DNA of 64,000 nucleotides, taken from contig NC_085140.1 in assembly GCF_024139115.2 (NCBI RefSeq), positions 21,916,035-21,980,034 on the forward strand, in the 5' to 3' direction. Position 1 is the first letter of the stretch, and the number at the start of each line of letters is the position of its first letter. A model generated the notes under the pieces. It was given only the letters and a program-made list of their open reading frames with translations, was not told the DNA's origin and did not search any database. Made by a program: the position numbers and the translations under genes. This document shows, one piece after another, positions 32,905-44,460 of the stretch. The stretch is from Armigeres subalbatus (taxonomy: Eukaryota; Arthropoda; Insecta; Diptera; Culicidae).

Positions 32905-33645
32905 CAGTAACATACAACTTCTCACTTTTCACTCCTCAGTTTTCACTTCCCACTTCTCATTTTTCACTTCTCACTTTTTATTTCTCATTCCTTACTTTAA
33001 ATTTCTCATTTCTCACTTTTCATTTTTCTCTTCGCCTGCTCCTCTGCTCACTACTATCTCCTTACTTTTCAATTCTCAAGTCCCATTTCTCAATTCTTAC
33101 TTTTTGTATCTCACTTCTTCCTAAGGAAGAAAGAAGGAAGAAAGTAGAAGGAAGAGGATAGAAATAAGAAGACTTCTTACTTAGTAATAAGGGAAAAGAA
33201 GAGGAAAAAAGTAGAAGCAATAGGGAATAAGGAAAAAAACTCACTTTGCTTTTCTTACTTTTCACATTTCAATCCTCACTTCTCATTTCATTACTTAGTT
33301 CTCACTCCTCACTTTCTTCTTCACACTTTTAACTTCTTGCTTCGAATTTATTAATTCTCATTTCTCACTTTTCATTTTTCACTTCTCACTTCCCAATTCT
33401 CATTGCTCACTACTTACCTCTCACATGGCACTTTTCACTTCTCATTTATCAATCCCCACTTCTCATTTTTTACTTTTCAATTCAATTCACTACTCACTTA
33501 CTTCATACTTCTCACTTTTCACTTCTCACTTTTCACTTTTCATTACTCACTTTCCACTTCTCACTTCGCCCTTTTTACTTTGAATGTCTCAGTCCAACTT
33601 CTCACTTCCCATTACTCACTTTTCTCTACTCACTATCTTTATTTT
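32905..33645 (+). repeat. Degenerate TTTCACTTCTCA satellite-like tract
   Basis: About 12-13-base words such as TTTTCACTTCTCAC repeat imperfectly for 740 bp. A short purine-rich block (33120-33240) interrupts it. The strand bias is opposite to that of the preceding tract. Confidence 0.85.
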
Positions 33646-33734
33646 CAAATATTCGGCCAAATGGCCCGACACCGTGTGTACTGTGCTTGTTAACCGTTTC
33701 TGACAACATCGGGTTAGGGACTCCGAATAATAGC

Positions 33735-33979
33735 AATGAAAGGAGGCTTCCTAGCCTTTTGAAAAGAGGGTTCTGGGGCTCTCGAAAGGAGGCTTCCGAG
33801 CTTTTTTTAAAGAAGGCCTCCGAGCCTTGTAAAAAGAGGCTTCCGAATCTCTCGAAAAAAGGCTTCCGAATCTCTCGAAAAAAGGCTTCCGAACCTCTTG
33901 AAAACATTATTACGATGTACCCCCTGGGGCCAGCGAAGGAACCCCCAGGAGTACATGTACCCCAGGTTGAGAACCGCTG
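33735..33979. mobile_element. Second, truncated copy of the minisatellite hAT
   Basis: Seven or so diverged GGAGGCTTCCGAGC units are followed by GTACCCCCTGGGGC and the hAT terminus ending GGTTGAGAACCGCTG. The left terminus is missing. Confidence 0.75.
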
Positions 33980-34481
33980 CCCTATGGTCATAAGGATGTA
34001 ACCGGCGCTGTAGTTGACCATTGAAAAGTTTAGAGCTCTCAAACTGTGAATATTGAGGTTGGAAAGCAACTCATCATGCTTCATCCATTGGTTCCATGTG
34101 CAATTACGATTGTTCTGGTCAATTACTGAGTAGCAACTACGAAATGTATGATCACAAGCTCACGCTCAACTGAACACTTTTTTGGTGAATTAAACAATCA
34201 CCTACATAGATCGGGTCCCGACGTTCAATCCGTTCAATCGAGGTGTACTTTTAGCGCCAAAAGTCAATATAATCAAAGCCAATTTTGGTTGTTTTTTCGA
34301 GCGCAGTGACCATTCTTAGTTCCCATCGTATGAGTTAGTCTATGAAGAAGAAAAATGAGTAAATCATTCTATGTTTTGAATAATCATGCAACGTTTTTCT
34401 AAACTCGGGGTGAAGTTGAAGAATATTTTGTGCTCTGCTATGGACGCCGCCGATATTACAAAAAGGTCCATATCTTCTTCT
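33980..34481. other. Spacer
   Basis: No gene or repeat recognised. Confidence 0.4.
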
Positions 34482-34723
34482 TCTATATAAATAAAAATGA
34501 ATTTCTGTCTGTCTGACCCTTATAGACTCGGAAATTACTGAACCGATCGACGTGAAAATTTACATGCAGAGGTTTTTAGGGTCGGGGAAGGATGGTTTGA
34601 GACCCCTCCCCCTTTCGGAAAGGGGGGCTCCCATACAAATGGAACACACATTTCGGCTTAAATCGAGAACTAATCAGAGAATAAATCAATTTTAGGCGAA
34701 ACAAAGTTCGTCGGGTCTGCTAG
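34482..34723 (+). mobile_element. Helitron-like non-autonomous unit
   Basis: Starts TCTATATAAATAAAAATGAA and ends AAAGTTCGTCGGGTCTGCTAG followed by T, consistent with Helitron 5'-TC and 3'-CTAG ends. No flanking duplication is apparent. The interior has the GACCGATCGACGTGAAAATT and CCCCTCCCCCTTTCGG words that I associate with a common mosquito repeat. The class is inferred. Confidence 0.5.
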
Positions 34724-34739
34724 TAGGTAATAAAATAAC

Positions 34740-37292
34740 CAGAGCCGTAGCGTGGACTCCCAGTGCCCTTGGCGAAACGGTTATTAGGCGCCCCTTACTT
34801 TCATGCATGCTCAAAACAAAAAGCATTATAAGAACTTGGATATTTTTGAAATCAATTAGCTTAGGTCCTTGCTCATTGCTCGATCCTGGGAAATGAGAAA
34901 ACGGACTCTTTGGATAAGGTAGGCGATATGGAAGGTAATGTTTACGATTGGAAAATAACCTTAGATGATTTTTACCTATTAGTTCGTCAGGAAACCTTGA
35001 TCAGCTGGCAGCAGGAATGGGAAGTTGGGTAGATGGCTGTATTTAATCTGATCTAAAGGAACATCTCCGGGTCCGAAGAAAACAACCAAAAGAAAAGGAA
35101 AAGGTTGGCAGGTATCTGTCCTTTCAGTGTTATCGCCCAAATAAATTGTTTTGTTCGCTCCGTTACAGAAGTGAATGGCAACTATGTGAACATCAGCATC
35201 GTTATCACTTAATCACCTTAAATTCCCTTCCTTTTCTACTATTTCATAGTATTCCATAACCAAATTGCGAGTCTTTCTGTTTCGTCAAACTAACATTAGT
35301 GCATAAGAATCATGAAAAATTGAAATTAAAACTTAACACCGTAATGCTTAACGGCAAATGAGCCTTCCAAATAAACGAAAGTTTTTTTTAAGGTGAAGCG
35401 TTGTGACACTCAAATTTATATGTGATTGTGTCATAAAAATCATCAATCATGGATTTGTAGTGGTGGAAACTTCCAATACCAATTCAGTAAGCAAACACGT
35501 GGGATTCATTTTTTGTTAACATCCGACAACAGTAAACATTGCACGTATTCGGAAGAATTCAGCCCAATTTAGACACAGTATTAATCAATACAATCTAAGG
35601 ATGAGATTAACTGATGGAATTTGTCAGAAAAGCATCAGTTTTTCTTTGGTTTAGATGAATATTTATGAATTTTGTTTTCACGATGCTGGCTGTTTATGTT
35701 TACATCTTAAACCGTTGTTGCCAGCTGCTCAAACACACCAATAACACGATCACTTTTTGGTCCGATTTTTTCGTTTTTACAATGCACTTCAAAACAGATT
35801 CAATAAGATATTATTACTGCATCAATACATAATGCGTTAGGAAAAGATTGATTAATTCTATAGATATTTTACATGTTTCCGCTATGATTCCACAATAGTT
35901 CATATCGACATCACTGTCTGTTGCTGATCAATGATTGCTTGCATACGACGCTACCGACGACGTGCAGAGTGTTGAAACCGGCGACGTCGTTGGCATGGTG
36001 CGTTACTGGGGGGAATTTTTTCACTTTGTTCACTTGCTTATATATCTTCCCTAAATTAGCGCTATGTGATGATATCATCATACTGCCGCGTAGATTGAAC
36101 TTCGAACTAAGTCCAGATTTACTTTTTTAGTGAGAAGATGGTCAGGTATGTAGTCAGTATATGAATTAAAATTATCGATGCATATCCGAGTGGGTGGGGT
36201 GGGTGATTGTTTGACTGTGTTGGTAAGCAGCAAGGCAGCCATTCTGAATGACATGTCATGAAGCCTTAATGTTTGCTTTATGAATTCCTGCATATGTTCC
36301 AGTAAGTAGGAAGTAAGGATTATAAAAAAGACCAGAATATTTTCAATAATCCCTGTTTTATAAATTTTAACGTTTTTCTGAAAGATTAAATAAACCTATG
36401 CAAATAAAAAAAACTGGATCCAATATCGCATGTGTTACCGACAAAAAATCCAAACTTCTTTGTTGTGAATTCACACACTAGTGGATCTGACGTAGTCGCA
36501 TCAAGAAAAACCCTATTTTGGAGTAGATCGAATGACCTTTGGAATTACCATTATACCTTGGTCAGTGGTTTGATAAAAATAGCGATTGGACCAAGACGAA
36601 AAAATCAACTCTTGGTTCAGATCAAGATATATAAATTCATGAAGTGGTTAGTTGGGTGGCATTGGTTGACGAGGTCAGGCCAATAAATTTAAACTTTGGA
36701 GTAGATCAGTTGCCATCATTACTGAAATCCCTCGACGCAGGTTCTCGGATTCAGCATGTTTTTCGTTAAGTGTTTTTTTAAGCTTTACCAGATTATATAG
36801 AAACAAATGAAAAAAAAAAACAAATTCAAAATATCATCAAATATTCAACGGCTTTGCTCGTTTTTTACCATCATAAAAGTGTCTGATTTAGAGGAATCGA
36901 AAATGTATCAAATGCTATCGTTATGGTCCGTTTTTGAACCTCAAATAGTTTGCCTGCATAAAATGAGAGATTTCATCTTAAATTCAAACAAACTCCGAGT
37001 ATCTATTATTTTGAAAACGGCTTAGTTTTCTTAGTCACGAACAAAAATTATACACGGTTTTTACAGTCAACTCTGTGTTTCGCCTTTGGCGTATTGAAGT
37101 CCTCATTTAGGGCTTCTTCCCCAGAAACTTGTTCCATTCTTCTTTTCAATTGTATTTCAAGTTCCATTTCAAGTGGTATCCAATCGCGTGAAAAGATTTG
37201 TCATCATTCTCAATAGTTCTGGATTTTGGCGCCCCCTAAGGCCAGGCGCCCTTGGCGGGGGCCAACCGTGCCAACCACACGCTACGGCGCTG
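34740..37292. mobile_element. 2.55-kb hAT element with exact 8-bp duplication
   Basis: The ends are CAGAGCCGTAGCGTG on the left and the inverted CAGCGCCGTAGCGTG on the right. AAAATAAC flanks both sides exactly (34732-34739 and 37293-37300). Subterminal GCCCTTGGCG and GGCGCCCC words are mirrored. No transposase is readable: frames are under 90 codons and the hAT C-terminal signature was not found, so it is non-autonomous or decayed. Confidence 0.9.
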
Positions 37293-37300
37293 AAAATAAC

Positions 37301-37698
37301 CCATAGAGAACGATTGCCACCACTGTGCCTTTTGTTTCATTCGCAAACGGGGGGCATATTTGTCAGAACGTCAGGCCAGTAACGACAGCGACAATCTTTC
37401 TCTATGGTTTATTTCCTGTGTAGTTGAATACTTTTGAATTCAGTTGAAATAAATTTTAGGTATATGTTGTGTATGTTGGCACTGCTCAAACGTCAAAACT
37501 TTCGTACATTTTCTAATTTAATCTAATCTCATACTTGCGCAACCAATATGTACTTGAATGAATCCTGGAAAATTAACCGCAGAGATGATTCTTAGATATT
37601 GAGCGACTTCAGAATTAGTAAACACTTTAATTCGCTCCCTAGCTCGGAAAGTGGAAAGAAGAAATCGTGGACCAAATGCTTCCAGCTAATATTAAATA
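37301..37698. other. Spacer
   Basis: Nothing recognised. Confidence 0.4.
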
Positions 37699-37800
37699 TA
37701 CAGGGTAGGGTGGCTTAAATTAGTATGGGAAAAACTTTTTTCATTTTTTTTTGATGGGCCGCCCTCTTATCCGGTTCTATTGATGCCCTGATGCTCACAC
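37699..37800. repeat. Dispersed repeat shared with 54150-54241
   Basis: AGGGTGGCTTAAATTAGTAT, GATGGGCCGCCCTCT and GGTTCTAT recur in reverse orientation at 54150-54241. It is probably one terminus of a DNA element. Confidence 0.55.
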
Positions 37801-37916
37801 CCTAATACAGGGGTTGCGATAGGTAAAATTTTGTCGAATTTCAAAATCATAACTTTGCTTAAGGACAATTCTTACGGAATCAAAATTAAAAAGTACTTGC
37901 GTTTTCAATGGCACAC

Positions 37917-38331
37917 CACTCAATGGATCAATGCACCGAGATCATCATTGATGTTTGAGCGGTGCGCTGTTTACTAAGAATGAATACACAGAAAAAATTC
38001 CATGGTAACAATTACTATTTTGTAGACTACGCCTTGTTTTTAAAACAACCACAAATTTTCAGTTAAATTAACCATGCATTCGGACAAATTCACCATTGAT
38101 TCAGTTCATGTAACCAGGACCACAGTTGATTTTTACTGCGATTATGGTAAAATCAAACGGGTTTGTTGTCTGCTGAAAATCGTCGGTGCGTATTCTTAAA
38201 TTAACCCTCGGAATGGTAGTTTCGACAACAACATTTTTTTGCGTGTACTTTTTCATTCATCGAGCTCATTCAAGTGCTCATTTTTAGTAAACAGCGCACC
38301 GCTCAAACGTCATTGTGTTCACTCAGTGCAT
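37917..38331. mobile_element. GTTTGAGCGGTGCGCTGTTTAC MITE family, copy 1
   Basis: The left arm (TGATGTTTGAGCGGTGCGCT) and the right arm (AGCGCACCGCTCAAACGTCA) are inverted, bounded by GTGCAC/GTGCAT words. Other copies lie at 39042-39187 and 62405-62572. Confidence 0.65.
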
Positions 38332-38602
38332 AGACTAACGCAAAATGAACTCCCCCCAAAAATTATGACGTTTGAGCGGGTCGCATAATGAACGCAAAAT
38401 GAACTTTTGTTCGAGTGGACGACCCGCTCAAAGGTCTATACACGCTCATTTTTTTCTACTTACTCACTTTTTATTAAAAGTGGAACCACTCAAAATTTAA
38501 GTGGTTCTACTTTTTCCCAAAAAGTGAGTAAAATTTCTGTGGGAAAAAAAGAGACAGCAATAAAAAACTACTCACCGGTGAGTAAAATCAAAATGAGCTT
38601 GT
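38332..38602. mobile_element. Left arm of the ACTAACGCAAAATGAAC family plus hairpin insert
   Basis: The first about 110 bp is a direct copy of the arm at 38603-38735. It is followed by a hairpin-rich insert (TACTCACTTTTT with CCAAAAAGTGAGTA; GGAACCACT with AGTGGTTC). Confidence 0.55.
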
Positions 38603-38886
38603 AGACTAACGCAAAATGAACTCCCCCAAGAAAATATTACGTTTGAGCGGGTCGCATAATGAACGCAAAATGAACTTTTGTTCGAGAAGACGACTTGCTC
38701 AAATGTCAAAATCCATCGGGTGAGTGAATTTGATGAACTCGTGCACAGGTTTATAGATCTGTGCAGCGGTTCATCAAATTCACTCACCTGATGGATTTTG
38801 ATATTTGAGCGGGTCGTCTACTCGAACAAAAGTTCATTTTGCGTTCAAACGTCATAATTTCTTGGAGGAGTTCATTTTGAGTTAGT
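38603..38886. mobile_element. 284-bp fold-back MITE, ACTAACGCAAAATGAAC ends
   Basis: The left arm 38603-38735 is mirrored by 38762-38886 (TTCATTTTGCGTTCAAACGT and so on), with a short loop. Confidence 0.75.
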
Positions 38887-38897
38887 CTATTGGACCA

Positions 38898-39030
38898 TAG
38901 GCTAACGCAAAATGAACTCCCCCAAGAAATTATGACGTTTGAGCGGGTCGCATAATGAACGCAAAATGAACTTTTGTTCGAGAAGACGACCCGCTCAAAT
39001 GTCAAAATCCATCGGGTGAGTGAATTCGAT
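38898..39030. repeat. Third direct copy of the same MITE arm
   Basis: Nearly identical to 38604-38735. No right arm follows; instead the sequence passes into the 39042 element. Confidence 0.7.
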
Positions 39031-39041
39031 GAACCCCTGCA

Positions 39042-39187
39042 TAAGTCTATGGGGCAGTGCATAGGTTCATTATTTGACGTTAGAGCGGTGCCGAAATTCA
39101 TTTTGGATGAACTCGAAGTATGGAGGAGTGTTCATTTTTAGTAAACAGCACACCGCTCAAACGTCATTGTGTTCATTCGATGCACCT
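39042..39187. mobile_element. GAGCGGTG MITE family, copy 2
   Basis: The left arm (GCATAGGTTCAT, GACGTTAGAGCGGTG) and the right arm (CACCGCTCAAACGTCATTGT) are inverted. Confidence 0.6.
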
Positions 39188-39684
39188 CCCCATACAGAAG
39201 CAACGCACAACTGCTGTAATTTTTATTATTTCACGCAAAGCTGAAATATTAAAAATGATAGTTGTGCATTGCTTCCGTATTGAGTGGTGTGTCCTTGAGA
39301 ACGCGAGTAGCTTTTAATTTGGATTCCGTGATCATTGTTCGTTATTTATTGGAAGCGATTTATGCAAACCCCGTTGAGAGTTCATCTCATTTGCACGAAA
39401 AACTAGAAGAGTTTCTGCGTCCAATGGTTCGGTTTTTTTTCGGATTATTTTATGCAAAGTTTTGCTATTTTGAAATTCAACAAAACTTTACGTATTTCAA
39501 CCTTTAAGTGATGAACTTGACCCATCGAAAAAACCACTATAATGAAGATTAAAACAAATGTTTGAACCTTTTTGTCTAACCCCTGGTTGCTGTCGTTATA
39601 CGCATAACTGTTCTATGGGGTCGTACACTAATTACGTAAGCACTTATGGGGGAGGGGTGGTCGGCCATTTTATTACGCTCCATA
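39188..39684. other. Spacer
   Basis: No gene. 39607-39680 has a short GGGGTCGTACACTAATTACG word that resembles TIR-element ends elsewhere. Confidence 0.35.
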
Positions 39685-41765
39685 GGGGTGATCGGGGCAA
39701 TATGGGCCACCTAAGGAAATCGCTCCGAAAAGCGCTGAAAAGCTACAAAAATATCGTTCAAATGTAGTTGACTTATACTATAGAGAATGTTACCTTTCAT
39801 ATTACGTCGATGAATGACGAAAAATGCGTTTGGAAATTGTTGGAATGCACTTTTGAAAATGTATTGATTTCCAGGGTGGCCACCGAACCGGGAAAAACGG
39901 GAAAAGCGGGAAAAAGACGGGAAATTGAAGTCACCGGGAAAAAACCGGGAATTCAGAACATGAATCGGGAAATGATATTTTTTTTGATAACTTACATTCA
40001 AAATTCTTCAAAGTTTTTAATGAAGTTCATATAAAAAAAATTTCTCTTTGATGTTCATTCTTCAATCGCATTCTAACTGAGTTATTTGATTTTAGTCCAT
40101 AATGTGTGAGGTATAAAAAAAAGTCGTTTTTTTCTAGATCTAATTGTCTCTAGATCATTTTGATTCCAATTTCGAGGAAGCGGTTTTATATTTTAACACA
40201 TGTTCAAGAGTTGTTTGGAATTATATTTGAAAATTCTACAAATCATTGAAAATGGTAATTTTTTAATACTTCGTGAATATGTCTGTAATATTCTAAAGAG
40301 TAAAATATATTTAGTTTACTATTTTTTCACAACTAACCTAATAATATAAAAGGTTATGATGGTGAAAAAACTACTTAAAGATCTTTTCTAATTTGTAACA
40401 TATAATAATAAGCTAAGAACATCTCAATATACTAATATTAAATGGGGACGTTCAAAGTTTTCAATACAAAATCCAAGATTTACTTTCTAGACATAATTCT
40501 AGAAATTAAGAAAGTAAAGTTGAATTAATTACGAATCGAATATGTTTTGATTTCCTAAATTGTGTTTAAATCTTTTTTAGAAAACTGAATAATTATTTTA
40601 ATCGGAAACGAAGATTGTCTTCGGGTTAAATCTGTGTTCAAATTAGTTGTTTAATAATTTTTTACAGGGTGTCTACTACCTGGAAAAACCTGGAAAACCT
40701 GGAAATATCAGGGAATTTCCCCCCACCTGGAAAAAACCTGGAATTACCAGGGAATTCCTGACATAATCAGGGAAAATTCAATACTCGGTGATCATGAGTG
40801 AAATTCTCTCAAAAGATGAAAAAATCCTTACAAATATTTGCATAAATATACTAATCAAATCTATTAAAAATGTAGTGAACATTAATGGATTGACGTTCTG
40901 CCATCTTCAAAAAAAATCCTTGAGAATTTCCGAAGCTATTCTTGGTGAAATCCAGGAATTTATTCGGGAAATCAATTATGGATTGCTTTGTAAATTCTTT
41001 TGAGTATTTTCTCGGAAATTCTTAAAAAAAAATACTAAATTAGTTGGGATTTTTCAAAGCAATTCCTGGAGGAACTTCCGAAGGATGGGATCAGTTTTCC
41101 AAGGAATATCCGAAGGATTTTTCGAAGAAATCACCTGAAGGAATTTAAAAAAAAAGTTTAGGTGATTTGTGAAGATTTTTTGCTAAAGGAATTCTTGAAG
41201 GAATAGCCGAAGGAATCCCGAAATCCAAATAATTCTTAAAAGCAAAATATCCGGGAAAACTCCTCCAGGTGTTTTCTAAAATTTTCCCCAAGATACTTCT
41301 GCATGAGTTCCTAAAAAATCCCAAGGAATTTCAAAAGAATACCCGAATCATTTTCCGAAATTTTTTACAGTAAAGCCATAAGTACTAGAACGCTAGTGAC
41401 GCTGTAACCATTAAAATTATTCTGCCAAAATATGCTTCAATAAGCTTAATAACCTACTCAGATTACGATTAGATTTTTTATCGTAATAAATATAGTGTTA
41501 AAGTGGAAAAAGAGAATTGAATGTATGGCGATGGCATCAGGTTGTTGTTTATCATGATGTTTATGATCATAAATGGCGTTATCTGAATAGGCCGTTTGAC
41601 ACTTATAGTACTGGCACCTTGGCTGCTAGGTCTAAACAAACTAGATGTTGGTCACGCGAACAAGAGCAACAATATTGCCTGATTTTCTCAAAATTGCACG
41701 CGGCGAACCCTTCATGAAAAGTACCGCCGCGCTTTCTGCACCCAGTTTACTTGATTCTTAACACG

Positions 41766-41964
41766 GTTAGATGACTTTACCCATTAATGGGTACTGTGTT
41801 ATTGTTGATATTATTCCCACCGTGAAAAATTCACCCATTTTCTTCAAAAGCGCCACTACTCATTAAAATGGGTAGTGGCACTTTTCAAGAAAATGGGTGA
41901 ATTTTTCACGGTGGGAATAATATCAACACAACACAGTACCCATTAATGGGTAAAGTCATCTAAC
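41766..41964. mobile_element. 199-bp near-perfect fold-back MITE
   Basis: The arms of about 94 bp (GTTAGATGACTTTACCCATT and onward) are complementary except for about two substitutions and one indel. Each arm contains the palindrome ACCCATTAATGGGT. The loop is about 10 bp. Confidence 0.8.
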
Positions 41965-42119
41965 AGTGAAGGGAAAAAAGCATTGCGGTGTATAGTTTGG
42001 CGCGGCCGTACCTTTCGACAGTCATTCGCCGCGTGAAGTTTTGTGCAAGTATCCATTCGGGAACATTACAAACGCCGTGCAGTGTATCATATCCAGAAAA
42101 TCTGACAATAGTAATCTCG

Positions 42120-42235
42120 GGTATACTCCGTGTCAGGTATAAGGAAGTTAGGCATAAGTACGTTAGGCATAAAGGATGTTAAGCATAAAATGCCTAAAAA
42201 ACAGCCCACGACATAAAAAGGTACGCCTAACGTCA
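42120..42235. repeat. GTTAGGCATAA short repeats
   Basis: Three to four diverged GTTAGGCATAAG words, with an inverted GCCTAACGTCAT word at the end. Confidence 0.5.
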
Positions 42236-42244
42236 TGGACCCCA

Positions 42245-42780
42245 CAATCTAATATTTTTGCATCAACACATTTCCTGAAGGAGTTTTCGCAAGAAGTTCT
42301 GAAGGAATTCCTGAAGTAATTCTCAAACATTTTTCCGGATCAATTTATTAAGAGGATTTCTTAAGTTTCTTTAAAAAATAGCTGAAATAAAATTCAAAGA
42401 AATTTCCGAAAGAATTTTTAACCGAATTTTCAAAGAAGGAATTTAAAAAAAATCGTAAGGGAATCACCAAATGAATCTCTGAAGCAATTTCCGGAACCAA
42501 TCCTTGAGATGTTTTCTAAAGTTTTTGCAAAGAAATTTTCGAATGAAATCCTGAAGAAGTTCTAAGGGAAATTCTGGAGCAATTCTTAAAGTTCCCTCTT
42601 TGAAGGATTTTTTGTAATCATTTCCGGGGGATTTCCCGATGGAATCGATGGAGAAATTTTCAAAGGAATCCTGGAGGAATTTGCTATGCGATTCCTGAAG
42701 GAATTTTAGATTGAATGGCTAAAATAATTTCTGGAATAACTTGCGAAGGAATTCCTGGAAGAATTTCTTAACTAATTTAC
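42245..42780 (+). repeat. Degenerate GAAGGAATT repeat
   Basis: Irregular repeats of CCTGAAGGAATTTTCGAAGGA type, also at 40910-41360. They are separated by the hairpin-containing segment. Confidence 0.7.
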
Positions 42781-44088
42781 AACAGGCAACCAAAAAAATT
42801 TTTTTTATTGTTTTTTTTTTTTGCAATATTTACTATTTTGAATCGATTATTTTGATGCTAAAATCTATATGGCAAGTTTGTTTTTACCTGGGAATTAATG
42901 TAAAACACCTGGAAAAAACCTGGAAAAATCAGGGAATTTTGTTTCTGCAGATGAGTAGACACCCTGTTTTAGATTTTTAGAAAAGTGAAACCAATCACCA
43001 TAATGAGGTTATACAGTGCTTTACTTATTTCATTGCTAAATTCCTAAGTTTAAAACTGTAATTGAATTTAATTTACTTTATAAGAAAGAATTGTGTCTTT
43101 CCTCACTTAATTTTGCGATAATTTAAAAAGCTCCATCAGTTACTCAGGAAGGTATTCTTTGAGATAGTCTGATTAAGATCAAACCGAGAGCTGAACATTA
43201 AAAAGATGTCGGCTATACTATAACTATAACTTTATTGCTTTCTGTGAACATTATGCTCTAAGAAGGAAGAACCACACTAGACTGGCATACAATTTCCATT
43301 GACACTGTCAGCTGTGCATCCTAGAAAAAAATACGAATGTTTTGCAACTAAGAAAAAATTAAATCATTGTAATTAAGTGTCAATGTAGAATTACGATTCG
43401 ACATTGATGAAATGCCGATTAACACTATAGCGTTAACTTTGATAAAACCATTTTCGCATAACACGTTGTTGGTAATTTAATGTAACTATTTCAAAGGTTC
43501 GTTACAAATTAACAGTTGCTTCGATATAAAACTGACCTCCAGTTTAATCTGATTTTTTTTCAAGTTAATTTAAAACCGGGAAAATTTGACAAAAATTACC
43601 GGGAAAAGCGGGAAAAAACCGGGAATTTGAAAATCGAATTCCAGTGGCCACCCTGGATTTCAATGTGTGTTCCCGACTATAAGGGGCAATATGAGCCACC
43701 ACTTGGGGCAGTATGGGCCATCCATCCAAAACGTTTATTTAGGCGAAAAAAGTATCGTTATATGGAAGAATATGATATTCCTACAACAGTTGTGAGTATT
43801 CCATTCCAAATAAAATTAAAAACCCACACAACAGCGGACTGAACCGATTTGCCACTCTTCACCTTTTGAACAGCCACATTTCAATTGGTCAATGGTCATT
43901 TTTTCTGTTTCAATCGCAGTAATGCGCTGTTGTAATTTTTCCGTAATGAATCTTTCATATATGATAATATTCTTGTATTTGACTACTGAAATTTGAACTT
44001 GTTCGCATTTTAAGGCCTGATATCTTGCTCTGTGCAGGTATGCCCATATTGCCCCATAGAGACTGGTTTTGGGAAAACCCTAGCCAAG

Positions 44089-44345
44089 GTCACGGGGGTT
44101 GACGGTACTGAAAATAATATCACATTTGGAGCACTTCAGTGCGCCTCTAACGATTCACAGTGGATCGGCTGCTTTGCAGACTGAGCCCCTGATTATATGT
44201 CCCGGCATACTGATCAGGTATAGCTCTTTACATGGAGGATCCGCTAGGGCTCATTAGCACTCTCCAAGGGGTCGGGAAATTAACCAATTTCTCGTCAACT
44301 GGAAGTAGCGAAGCCAACGCGTGGCCATAGGTAGGATAGGATAGG
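44089..44345 (+). mobile_element. SINE-like unit with TAGGATAGGATAGG tail
   Basis: A compact GC-richer segment with sharp edges and a (TAGGA)n-type 3' tail. It has no coding frame. I associate its AAGGGGTCGGGAAATTAACC core with a common mosquito repeat, but a clear A/B box pair was not seen. Confidence 0.4.
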
Positions 44346-44460
44346 TTGTAATATAGATTGAAATTGAGAAACCGTGAATCACAATAGATCATTCTTATAT
44401 TTTAGAGACATTCAAATTTCAGAATGTTCTCAATTGGGTGTGGAGAACTATTTAGACTTA

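Larger units (their letters stand above)
40665..42966. mobile_element. CAGGGTGTCTACT element nested in the former
   Basis: The ends are inverted CAGGGTGTCTACT. Subterminal CCTGGAAAAACCTGG repeats and AATCAGGGAATT words occur at both sides. Adjacent TTTTA occurs on both sides but is low-complexity. The body is largely degenerate GAAGGAATT repeats (about 40910-41360 and 42245-42780). Confidence 0.75.
39872..43655. mobile_element. CAGGGTGGCCAC element with GGGAAAA subterminal repeats
   Basis: The ends are inverted CAGGGTGGCCAC. Direct GATTTC repeats flank them (39866-39871 and 43656-43661). Both subterminal regions carry CCGGGAAAAACGGGAAAA-type repeats. No transposase was recognised. Without the nested element it is about 1.48 kb. 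Confidence 0.8.
39685..44056. mobile_element. TA-flanked element, outermost of a four-level nest
   Basis: The left end contains GGGGCAATATGGGCC (39693-39707), and the right end is the inverted TGGGGCAATATGGGC finishing at 44056. TA flanks the span (39683-39684, 44057-44058). Internal copies of the GGGGCAATATGAGCCACC word occur at about 43684. Its own length without the nested 39872-43655 element is about 582 bp. Confidence 0.65.

Noticed and set aside
32530..33265. Ser/Phe/Leu-rich frames
   Set aside because: Low-complexity purine/pyrimidine tracts give these compositions by chance.
34740..37292. Autonomous hAT transposase
   Set aside because: The element has perfect hAT ends and TSD, but no frame above 90 codons and no hAT C-terminal dimerisation motif was visible.
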